Shown here in pieces: positions 1-5,393 of a DNA stretch of 5,393 nt. The DNA is from an uncultured Opitutia bacterium (lineage in GTDB: Bacteria > Verrucomicrobiota > Verrucomicrobiia > Opitutales > UBA953). Numbering within the stretch: the first letter of the stretch is position 1; each line of letters opens with the position of its first letter. Location: positions 1 through 5,393 of the forward strand of contig CAIYAN010000030.1 in NCBI GenBank assembly GCA_903924185.1, written 5' to 3'. A program made the position numbers and the translations under genes. The notes beneath the pieces are model-generated. The model saw nothing but the letters and a program-made list of their open reading frames with translations, searched no databases and was not told where the DNA came from.

Positions 1-1739
1 GACTTGGCATCCCCCGTGAATCCACCAATGCGACCGAACGAAGGGTTGGCCGAGGCAAACGCCGTGAGGCGACGGTGACGGAGGCATAAGGCTAGGATGC
101 CAATGCGAATTGGGAAGTAGAGCAACCAAGAGGGCCACAACGAAGCCTGCAGGAGGTTACGGACTTTCATCACGATCTGACGTCGGCCACGCCAGGTGAG
201 GGCCGGCACAATCCAGTGCGTGACGAAGTGCAGAGCAAAAATAAACCCAATGATGATCCACAGCGCCTGACTCTTGAACCGGGCCAGCAATTCCATGCCG
301 TGGGAGCCGAACTTATAACCCAACCACATGAGCGGAGGCGTCCAAATCAACGCCGCCACCAGCAACAAGCCGCCCAGCCGAGCAATGTTCAGCTTCATGA
401 TCCCCGCAGTGACAAAGGTCGGCACGCGACTGGCCGGAACAAAGCGCGAACTAACGACGACCAACATACCCTGCGGCGTGGAAAACCAGCCGGCCCATTG
501 ATTGATCTTACTTTCTTTAATGAACCATTTAAATGGAGCCTTGGTAATCGCTTGTCTCCCGAAGAATCGCCCGACCGAGTAGAGCACCAGATCGCCGATG
601 AAAATGCCGACCGTGCAGGCGGCTGCTCCCGACCAGAAATCGATAATACCGACGGACACCATGAGGCCCGTCGCCAAACAGGTGGGGTCCTCGGCGACAA
701 AGGTACAAATAACAATAATAACGAGGAGAATCCAGAAATGGGCACCCACCGCCAAAGGCAGTGGTGGATACGCGCGCGCCTCGGTCACGGCGACCGCGGG
801 CGGCACAGCCACAAAACCGATGATTTCCGAAACGGCCCTGCCCTGCTCCTGGAAGACGACATCGCGACCGCCCGGCAATAAGACGAGCTTCGCTTGCGGC
901 GCCAGTTGAGCGCTGTAGGTGGCTGCCTGCACCGGAGTCAGCCAGTCATCTTGGCCATGGATGATTAACATGGGCTTACGCCAGCCAAAGATGACCCGCT
1001 TGGACTCTGAGAGGTCCGTCTCAAAGATGGTCGCTGCGTAATCGCGGTCCCAGGGTAAAAGATCGGCCGCGCCAAAGTTGGGCGTCAGGCGTGCGACGCC
1101 CCAGAAGAAGGCGCCCTGAAAACCATAGACGATTTTATTGACGAGCGGATTGCCCAAGAGCTCAAACTCCTGGGCGCCTGGGGCCGAGAGCATCGTGAGC
1201 GACAGAACCCGGCCAGGATGCGCCGACGCAAGTTCCAAGGCGGCCACGCCCCCTAAGCCCTGTCCGAGGACGTGGTATTCTTTTACCCCGTAATGCTCGA
1301 CCAAGGCCGCCACCACCTCGGCGTTGGCTTCCATGGAGTGACTAGGGACATTTCCCGGCGTGGGACCAAACCCAGGCAAGAATGGTTCAATGACCGCTAC
1401 CTTGCCCGTCTTGGCAAGTTCTACACATAAACGCGTCCCGCGGCGATCCCAAGGCGCCCGATGCAGATAAACCAACACGGGCTTACCACCCGCCGAACCG
1501 TCGGCCGCAAAGCCAAATAAGTTGGCGTGCACGGGAATCGTCGCGCCCGTGCGGGTCACCTTGTCTTCCTTGAAGTCAAAGGATGGGACCATAACGGGCA
1601 GGTCCTTCGCAGTCCGCTCAATCGAATTGAAAAACGGGAAGAAGGCCGAGAGCACCAGTAAGCCTAGGTAGATGACCATACCCCACCACTTCCCCGGGAC
1701 ACGCCCTAGGTTCTTTTTCATCTGTGTCGGGGTCGACAT
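1..1739 (-). CDS. Signal-anchored pseudo-alpha/beta-hydrolase fused to DedA-family membrane domain (C-terminus beyond window)
   Basis: The frame reads open from ATG at 1739 to the left edge, giving 579 complete codons without a stop. Residues 1-18 are basic (K8, K9, R13, K17) and precede a hydrophobic anchor at about 19-37, which predicts N-in topology and places the next domain in the periplasm. Residues about 50-310 follow the alpha/beta-hydrolase pattern, with LPGFG at 121-125, a nucleophile-elbow-like GQGLGG at 159-164 and an acid-loop HGQDDWLTP at 261-269. The elbow has Gly161 where Ser belongs, and the late His site reads GGRD (Arg292), so hydrolysis looks lost. Residues about 332-512 resemble DedA/SNARE-associated proteins: IGD at 381-383, GRFFG at 390-394, and SRFVPASRVP at 431-440 followed by TAG. 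DedA proteins are inner-membrane proteins, some acting as lipid or undecaprenyl-phosphate flippases. After about 517 a new segment begins (WPSWLLYFP at 535-543, ANPSFGRIGGF at 564-574), recalling the N-terminal part of a membrane-linked ATP-grasp-like family; this is from memory. M7 at 1721 is an alternative start. Codons end in T or A more often than in the plus-strand operon. Confidence 0.88.
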   Translation of the reverse strand, partial: MSTPTQMKKNLGRVPGKWWGMVIYLGLLVLSAFFPFFNSIERTAKDLPVMVPSFDFKEDKVTRTGATIPVHANLFGFAADGSAGGKPVLVYLHRAPWDRRGTRLCVELAKTGKVAVIEPFLPGFGPTPGNVPSHSMEANAEVVAALVEHYGVKEYHVLGQGLGGVAALELASAHPGRVLSLTMLSAPGAQEFELLGNPLVNKIVYGFQGAFFWGVARLTPNFGAADLLPWDRDYAATIFETDLSESKRVIFGWRKPMLIIHGQDDWLTPVQAATYSAQLAPQAKLVLLPGGRDVVFQEQGRAVSEIIGFVAVPPAVAVTEARAYPPLPLAVGAHFWILLVIIVICTFVAEDPTCLATGLMVSVGIIDFWSGAAACTVGIFIGDLVLYSVGRFFGRQAITKAPFKWFIKESKINQWAGWFSTPQGMLVVVSSRFVPASRVPTFVTAGIMKLNIARLGGLLLVAALIWTPPLMWLGYKFGSHGMELLARFKSQALWIIIGFIFALHFVTHWIVPALTWRGRRQIVMKVRNLLQASLWPSWLLYFPIRIGILALCLRHRRLTAFASANPSFGRIGGFTGDAK

Positions 1740-1756
1740 CCCCCGCAGTCAAATGA

Positions 1757-1780
1757 CCGCCTTGCAGGGGCGCAAGGCGG
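1757..1780. repeat. Perfect 9-bp inverted repeat (stem-loop)
   Basis: CCGCCTTGC at 1757-1765 and GCAAGGCGG at 1772-1780 are exact reverse complements separated by six bases (AGGGGC). The hairpin ends 17 bases upstream of the ATG of the minus-strand DedA fusion gene. If transcription starts near 1785, as the weak -10 candidate suggests, the hairpin would lie in the 5' leader and could affect translation or stability. It could instead be a DNA operator for a dimeric regulator. It is not a typical intrinsic terminator because no U-tract follows on either strand. Confidence 0.7.
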
Positions 1781-1799
1781 GAAGGTTCACAATTATGTG

Positions 1800-1810
1800 T
1801 CAGTGACTGA
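1800..1810. promoter_or_regulatory. Small odd palindrome, possible operator half-sites
   Basis: TCAGT-G-ACTGA is a perfect 5-bp dyad around one central base. It lies just downstream of the plus-strand -35 candidate and upstream of the minus-strand -10 candidate, where a regulator could affect both directions. It is short, so chance is a real alternative. Confidence 0.2.
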
Positions 1811-1855
1811 TTTATGGCTTCCTAATGGACGCCTTCCCCTCTTGTCTCCCACCCA

Positions 1856-2248
1856 GTGCAAGCTACCGGACAGGAACTTCCAGGCCTCAGGGTCACCGTC
1901 GATAAGGTGGTCCATCATCGTGACGCCAATTTCCCCGCCGAGACCCCCCACGCCTTCGTGTACTTTCTGACGGTTTCCAATCTTTCCCAGTCCACCGTCC
2001 GCCTCCTCGGGCGTAAATGGATTATCCGCTCCGCCGACGGCACCGTCGAGGTCGTCGAGGGCGATGGCATCGTCGGACAGACCCCGCGCATCCCGTCGGG
2101 CGATTCGTTTTCCTATAATAGTTATCATCTCACCGGCCACCCCGTGACCGCCGAAGGCGCCTTCCACGGCACCACCGAAGATGGGCAGCGTATTTTCGTA
2201 CGTATCCCTGCCTTTGAGATGATTCCCCCCGCCGACCCCCTTGAATGA
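1856..2248 (+). CDS. apaG: ApaG-family protein
   Basis: This 130-residue protein matches the ApaG (DUF525) family in length (usually about 125-130) and layout. Seen directly: a beta-strand-rich N-terminal half with LRVTVDKVV at 11-19, GRKWIIRSADG at 52-62, the family GxGxxG motif at 69-74 (GDGIVG), PRIPSGDSFSYNSYHL at 77-92, and a closing IPAFEM at 117-122. ApaG proteins form a fibronectin-III-like beta sandwich. The name comes from a cobalt-sensitivity or magnesium-efflux phenotype in enterobacteria, but the biochemical role is not settled. The start is GTG: an in-frame TAA at 1823 and the absence of any other start codon between leave this as the only choice. The bases ahead of it are C/T-rich and show no ribosome-binding site, so the message may be leaderless or start by another route. 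It is the first gene of an operon and its stop overlaps the next start. The ksgA and apaH neighbours known from gammaproteobacteria are absent here. Confidence 0.93.
   Translation: MQATGQELPGLRVTVDKVVHHRDANFPAETPHAFVYFLTVSNLSQSTVRLLGRKWIIRSADGTVEVVEGDGIVGQTPRIPSGDSFSYNSYHLTGHPVTAEGAFHGTTEDGQRIFVRIPAFEMIPPADPLE
2245..2248 (+). other. ATGA stop/start overlap coupling apaG and the beta-CASP gene
   Basis: The ATG of the nuclease gene (2245-2247) overlaps the TGA of apaG (2246-2248). No Shine-Dalgarno sequence is seen ahead of it, so re-initiation by ribosomes ending apaG is the likely way the second gene is translated. Confidence 0.85.
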
Positions 2249-3603
2249 GAATTACTGACCTTAACTCCGGCCGCGAAATCGGCGCCAGCTGCATGCTCCT
2301 CGAATTCGGGGGACTGCGAATGGTCATCGATTGCGGAATGCACCCCAAACACGCCGGCAAAGCCGCCCTGCCCCAGATCAATAAGATCGAGGGGTCAGTC
2401 GATGGCGTGATCCTAACGCACTGCCACCTCGACCACCTGGGCTCCCTACCCTTACTGGTCCGTGCCCACCCCGGCGCCCGGGTCTTCGCCTCCGCCGCGA
2501 CGACGCTCTTTGCCCGCCGCCTGCTTTCGAACTCGATTCAGGTGATGAAGCGCCAACGCGAGGAAACCGGTAACCTCGACCTCCCACTATACGTCGACCA
2601 AGATGTGGAACGGGTTGAAAATGCCTTGTCCGCCGTGCCTCTCGCTAACCCGCGCAAGATCGGCCGCGGCGGCGAAGAGATTCAATTGAGCTTCCACCTC
2701 GCGGGACACGTGGCCGGCGCCGTGGGCTGCATGATTGAGCACCGCCGTAAACGCCACTTCTTCACGGGCGATGTTAATTTCCAAGCCCAGCGCACCGTCG
2801 GCGGTGCCGACTTCCCACGCCAACCGGTCGATACGCTGGTCATGGAGTGCACGCGCGGTGCGACGGCCTCTCACCCCGGCCACACGCGCGCCTCGGAAGA
2901 GAAGCGCCTCATCAAAGCGATCAACCGTGTCTGCGACGCCGGTGGCACGGTGCTACTCCCGGCTTTCGCTTTCGGCCGCATGCAGGAAATTCTGATGCTC
3001 CTCGACGAAGCTGCCGCCGCTGGTAACCTCGCCGATGTGCCCATCGTTGCTTCGGGCCTCGGCATGGATCTCTGCGATTACCTCGACGCCGCCACCAAGA
3101 AGACGAAGCAGGTGAAATTTAACCGTCAGGTTCTGCGCGACCTCAACGTCCTCCCGCTTTCCCGTCGCTACATTCAACCGGGAAAGAACCTCCCCGAACG
3201 CGGCATCTACCTACTGTCGAGCGGCATGCTGGTCGAAAAGACACCGGCCTGGCGCATCGCTGCCAACGTGCTCGATCACAAGGAAAACGCTGTCTTCTTC
3301 GTGGGCTACTGCGACCCGGAAACCCCGGGCGGCGAATTAATCGGTATGGCCCCCGGCGGCGAATTCAAGTTCACCGGCCTCGACCATACGTCGATCCTCC
3401 GCGCAGAGGTTGAGCGCTTCCACTTGTCCGGCCACGCCGACCGCGAAGAGCTGGTGGATTTTGCCAAGTCGCTCGCGCCAAAGGATCTCGTGCTCACGCA
3501 CGGTGACCCACCCGCGCGGGCTTGGATGAAGGAAACGTTATCCAAGGAACTGCCGGGCACGCGCATCCACGACCCTGAACCGGGCGTTCCCCTCGACCTG
3601 TGA
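2245..3603 (+). CDS. Beta-CASP metallo-beta-lactamase-fold ribonuclease-like protein
   Basis: The 452-residue product has the full set of beta-CASP nuclease motifs, the family of CPSF-73, Thermus TTHA0252 and RNase J. Metallo-beta-lactamase motif 1 is D29 (IDCG); motif 2 is HCHLDH at 59-64; motif 3 is H155 (AGHVAG); motif 4 is D176 (TGDVN). Beta-CASP motif A is E201 in ECTRG. The inserted CASP domain carries PAFAFGRMQEIL at 239-250 and a conserved LLSSGML segment. Motif B is H397 (LSGHAD) and motif C is H419 (LTHGDPP). These ligands would hold two zinc ions for phosphodiester cleavage, so the enzyme should be active, probably on RNA in the cytoplasm. Length and architecture fit the compact CPSF-type bacterial group: there is no KH domain and no RNase J C-terminal domain. 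ECTRG replaces the commoner ESTYG, and GDVNFQAQ follows motif 4, pointing to a distinct subfamily. It is coupled to apaG upstream and the amidase downstream by 4-bp overlaps. The exact substrate cannot be read from the sequence. Confidence 0.93.
   Translation: MRITDLNSGREIGASCMLLEFGGLRMVIDCGMHPKHAGKAALPQINKIEGSVDGVILTHCHLDHLGSLPLLVRAHPGARVFASAATTLFARRLLSNSIQVMKRQREETGNLDLPLYVDQDVERVENALSAVPLANPRKIGRGGEEIQLSFHLAGHVAGAVGCMIEHRRKRHFFTGDVNFQAQRTVGGADFPRQPVDTLVMECTRGATASHPGHTRASEEKRLIKAINRVCDAGGTVLLPAFAFGRMQEILMLLDEAAAAGNLADVPIVASGLGMDLCDYLDAATKKTKQVKFNRQVLRDLNVLPLSRRYIQPGKNLPERGIYLLSSGMLVEKTPAWRIAANVLDHKENAVFFVGYCDPETPGGELIGMAPGGEFKFTGLDHTSILRAEVERFHLSGHADREELVDFAKSLAPKDLVLTHGDPPARAWMKETLSKELPGTRIHDPEPGVPLDL
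3600..3603 (+). other. GTGA stop/start overlap coupling the nuclease and amidase genes
   Basis: The GTG start of the amidase (3600-3602) overlaps the TGA stop of the beta-CASP gene (3601-3603). As at the previous junction there is no visible ribosome-binding site, which supports translational coupling and the choice of GTG as start. Confidence 0.75.
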
Positions 3604-4877
3604 ACCTCGCTCCCCTTTCAGTCGAAGACTGGCGGGAGTTCTATTTGACCCGCGGCCCCCGGATGGCCGCCGAAGTTTTTCTACTGAAGCTGGCGGAACT
3701 GAGCCCGACCGAACAACGCGCGGTGCTATGTGGGTTGCCCGATACGCGCAGCCTGACGCAGCGCTTCGAGAATGCCTGGGAACAACGCGAGGCGGCCCTC
3801 GGAGGCGTCCCGTTCCTATCCAAGGATCTATATTTTCGGATGGGGCATCCGACCAACGCTGGTTCGACTTTCCTGGCGGAAGAAATTGGCGTGCCTCGAA
3901 CCAACTCTTCCCTGCCCGCCGCGTTCCAGCATGACGCGGGAGCGGTGGAATGCGGCCGCACGCAACTCAACGAGTTCGCCTTTGGGCTCTCCGGCGAAAA
4001 TCCACACTTCGGCGATTGCCCACACCCGACCGACGATTCCCGTCTCGCCGGCGGCTCCAGCTCTGGCTCGGCCTTCGCCGTTGCACGCGGCCTCGTGCCG
4101 TTTGCACTCGCCACCGATACAGCTGGCTCCATCCGCGTGCCCGCCGCATACTGCGGCGTGTGGGGGCTGCGGCTGTCTCCAGACATCGCCGCCGTCGGCG
4201 ACATCTTCCCGCTATCTCCAGGCTACGATACGCAGGGCTGGCTGGCCCGTTCGGCCAACGATTTGCTCGAGGTTTCGACGGCTGTACTCGGAGAAGCGCC
4301 GCCCGCCGGTGCGGGTCTCTGGGCCGGTGACTTGGGTTTAGGCATCGACCCTGCCGTGCTCGCGCCAATGCGTACGCTCGCCCTCAAATGCGGTGCCAAG
4401 GAAGACCCGGCCGCCGCCGAACTGCTTCGCCTCGCCTGCACCGAGGCCGCCACGGCCTACCCAGTCCTTGGCGGTGCCGCCGCCGCACGCGTGCATGCGC
4501 CTTGGCTCGATCGCCGCCGCGAGGCTTACGACCCAGCTGTCTGGGCCCGACTCGACGCTGGTCGCCGCCGCACGCCCGAGGAACTGCGTGCCGCCGAGGT
4601 GATTCGGAGCCGCGTGAGCGAAGCGTTCCGTGCGATTTTCACCAGGCACCACTACGTGGTGCTACCCGCGACGCTCGGGCCGGCCGTGACTAAAGCGGCC
4701 TGCGATGTCGGCCATCGCCAGCGTTTAATGGCCCTTAATGCCCCCGCTTCCTTAGCGGGCCTGCCCGCAGTCGCGGCTCCGGTGAAGCTCACGGATGGGC
4801 TCACAGCCGGCGTCCAGATTCTCTTCCCGGATATGGCTAACTTCGGCTGGCGTTCCGTCCTCGAACGACTGCGCTAA
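3600..4877 (+). CDS. Amidase-signature family hydrolase
   Basis: The 425-residue product belongs to the amidase-signature family, whose Ser-cisSer-Lys triad hydrolyses amide (sometimes ester or urea-like) bonds. The triad is visible: Lys75 in VPFLSKDL (70-77), the bridging Ser153 in the Gly/Ser-rich GGSSSGSA (151-158), and nucleophile Ser177 in DTAGSIRVPAA (173-183), followed by CGVWGLR (185-191). The C-terminal end has the usual LNAPASLAGLPAVAAPV-like core and a GVQILFP strand. At 425 residues it is shorter than most members (roughly 450-500), with a compact region after residue 230. It is not clearly GatA, since no gatB or gatC lies nearby, so it should not be named as the tRNA amidotransferase subunit. 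Residues 1-65 show no known separate domain. The substrate is unknown; family relatives act on fatty amides, nitrile-derived amides, allophanate and carboxybiuret. It is the last gene of the apaG operon, and its TAA abuts the stop of the convergent rpoN. Confidence 0.9.
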   Translation: MNLAPLSVEDWREFYLTRGPRMAAEVFLLKLAELSPTEQRAVLCGLPDTRSLTQRFENAWEQREAALGGVPFLSKDLYFRMGHPTNAGSTFLAEEIGVPRTNSSLPAAFQHDAGAVECGRTQLNEFAFGLSGENPHFGDCPHPTDDSRLAGGSSSGSAFAVARGLVPFALATDTAGSIRVPAAYCGVWGLRLSPDIAAVGDIFPLSPGYDTQGWLARSANDLLEVSTAVLGEAPPAGAGLWAGDLGLGIDPAVLAPMRTLALKCGAKEDPAAAELLRLACTEAATAYPVLGGAAAARVHAPWLDRRREAYDPAVWARLDAGRRRTPEELRAAEVIRSRVSEAFRAIFTRHHYVVLPATLGPAVTKAACDVGHRQRLMALNAPASLAGLPAVAAPVKLTDGLTAGVQILFPDMANFGWRSVLERLR

Positions 4878-5393
4878 TCAGAGCCGGCGGCGACGCATGT
4901 GCGCCGACGGTTGCCCCAAGGCCTCGCGATACTTGGCCACGGTGCGGCGCGCGATCTGAATGCCGCGCTTCCGAAGTTCGGCCGTAATCGCTTCGTCCGC
5001 CAACGGGGCGGCAGGATTCTCACGCGCCAAAATATCGGCAATGAGCTCTTGCACGCCTTCCTGGGCGACCGTGCCGCCGTCTTCGGTGGCAACGCCGGAA
5101 GTAAAGAACCAGCGAAATTCTTTCAGGCCGTGCGGCGTGAGCATCCACTTATTCGCCGCGGCGCGGCCGACCGTGGTCTCGTGCACGCCCATCTCTTTGG
5201 CGACGTCCGTCATGGTCAACGGACGTAACTGCGACGGGCCGTGCTCGAAGAAGTCACCTTGGCGTTCGACAATGATGTGCGCGAGGCGCTCTACGGTGCG
5301 CTGGCGCTCCTCAATCGCACCGATCAGGAACTTACCCTGTCGCATCCGCTCTAAAATATAGGTGCGCTCTTTTTCACCCAAGGCCTGCCCCGC
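4878..5393 (-). CDS. rpoN: RNA polymerase sigma-54 factor, C-terminal part (5' end beyond window)
   Basis: The last 171 codons of sigma-54 are visible; the frame is open to the right edge, so the gene starts outside. A TTG at 5381 could be taken for a start, but the family homology (AGQALGEKERTYIL) runs through it, so it is an internal Leu codon. Seen directly: the end of the core-binding domain (GKFLIGAIEERQRTVERLA, then GDFFEHGPSQLRPLTM), the helix-turn-helix (VAKEMGVHETTVGRA) with ANKWMLTP, FFTSG, and the RpoN box ARRTVAKYRE at 4923-4952, which contacts the -24 promoter element. The protein ends with an Arg-rich tail. Sigma-54 directs polymerase to -24/-12 promoters and needs an AAA+ activator. 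All C-terminal landmarks are intact, so the gene is probably functional. It converges on the amidase gene with stop codons directly adjacent. Confidence 0.95.
   Translation of the reverse strand, partial: AGQALGEKERTYILERMRQGKFLIGAIEERQRTVERLAHIIVERQGDFFEHGPSQLRPLTMTDVAKEMGVHETTVGRAAANKWMLTPHGLKEFRWFFTSGVATEDGGTVAQEGVQELIADILARENPAAPLADEAITAELRKRGIQIARRTVAKYREALGQPSAHMRRRRL

Larger units (their letters stand above)
1740..1855. promoter_or_regulatory. Divergent intergenic region with probable promoters for both directions
   Basis: This 116-bp gap separates the minus-strand DedA fusion gene from the plus-strand apaG operon and is the only clearly non-coding stretch in the window. Positions about 1787-1826 are AT-richer than the surroundings, as expected of promoter DNA. 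On the minus strand, CATAAT (plus-strand 1792-1797) matches five of six bases of a sigma-70 -10 box but has only a weak -35 partner (AAGCCA, 17 bp upstream). On the plus strand, TTCACA at 1786-1791 matches five of six bases of a -35 box, with a poor -10 candidate TTTATG at 1811-1816. I see no convincing sigma-54 GG-N10-GC promoter. These hexamers are short and could arise by chance. Confidence 0.45.

Noticed and set aside
216..881. A 221-codon open frame on the plus strand opposite the DedA fusion gene
   Set aside because: Its product is rich in Arg, Gln, Asn, His and Asp without any fold signature, while the opposite strand carries clear hydrolase and DedA motifs. It is an antisense shadow.
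1825..1905. Short frame from ATG 1825 as a leader peptide or alternative apaG start
   Set aside because: It is in a different frame from apaG, runs only about 26 codons to TAA, and shows no leader-peptide signal such as codon runs or an attenuator hairpin.
1793..2167. A 124-codon minus-strand frame opposite apaG that enters the intergenic region
   Set aside because: It is opposite a well-recognised ApaG protein, has no family resemblance, and its Gly/Asp-rich composition fits a mirror of GC-rich coding.
3641..4204. A 187-codon minus-strand frame opposite the amidase
   Set aside because: The plus strand carries the complete Ser-cisSer-Lys amidase signature here; the minus-strand product is Arg/Ser/Pro-rich and featureless, as expected in GC-rich DNA.
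4746..4762. CCCGC/GCGGG hairpin near the end of the amidase as a terminator
   Set aside because: The 5-bp stem lies within coding sequence for the conserved C-terminal core and has no following T-run.
5379..5381. TTG at 5381 as the start of a short 167-residue protein
   Set aside because: The frame stays open to the window edge and the sigma-54 family sequence continues upstream through it, so it is an internal Leu codon of a cut gene.

Overview
The window is GC-rich, densely coded bacterial DNA with five protein genes and one short non-coding gap. Two genes run off the window edges. Gene content and protein style (an ApaG ending in SYNSYHL and FEM, a DedA protein fused to a hydrolase-like domain, and starts with no visible Shine-Dalgarno sequence) suggest a Verrucomicrobiota-like bacterium, perhaps Opitutae. 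That placement is an impression from memory, not a computed result.

Layout: positions 1-1739, minus strand, encode the first 579 residues of a large membrane protein. It has a signal anchor, then an alpha/beta-hydrolase-like domain that has lost its catalytic Ser and His, then a DedA (SNARE-associated) membrane domain, then the start of a further C-terminal module cut by the window edge. Positions 1740-1855 are a divergent intergenic region with a perfect 9-bp inverted repeat and an AT-richer patch that could hold promoters for both directions. Positions 1856-4877, plus strand, form a tight three-gene operon: apaG, a beta-CASP metallo-beta-lactamase-fold nuclease, and an amidase-signature hydrolase. 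Both junctions are 4-bp stop/start overlaps (ATGA, GTGA), so translation is probably coupled. Positions 4878-5393, minus strand, carry the C-terminal part of sigma-54 (rpoN), which converges on the amidase with no base between the two stop codons.

How the parts relate: the operon links a small protein of poorly known role (ApaG), a probable RNA-processing nuclease and an amidase of unknown substrate. No shared pathway is evident from the sequence; the 4-bp overlaps are the main reason to think they are made together. Sigma-54 is a housekeeping-type alternative sigma factor and is probably a neighbour only. The most unusual item is the pseudo-hydrolase/DedA fusion. I see no CRISPR array, tRNA, rRNA, insertion sequence or phage gene.
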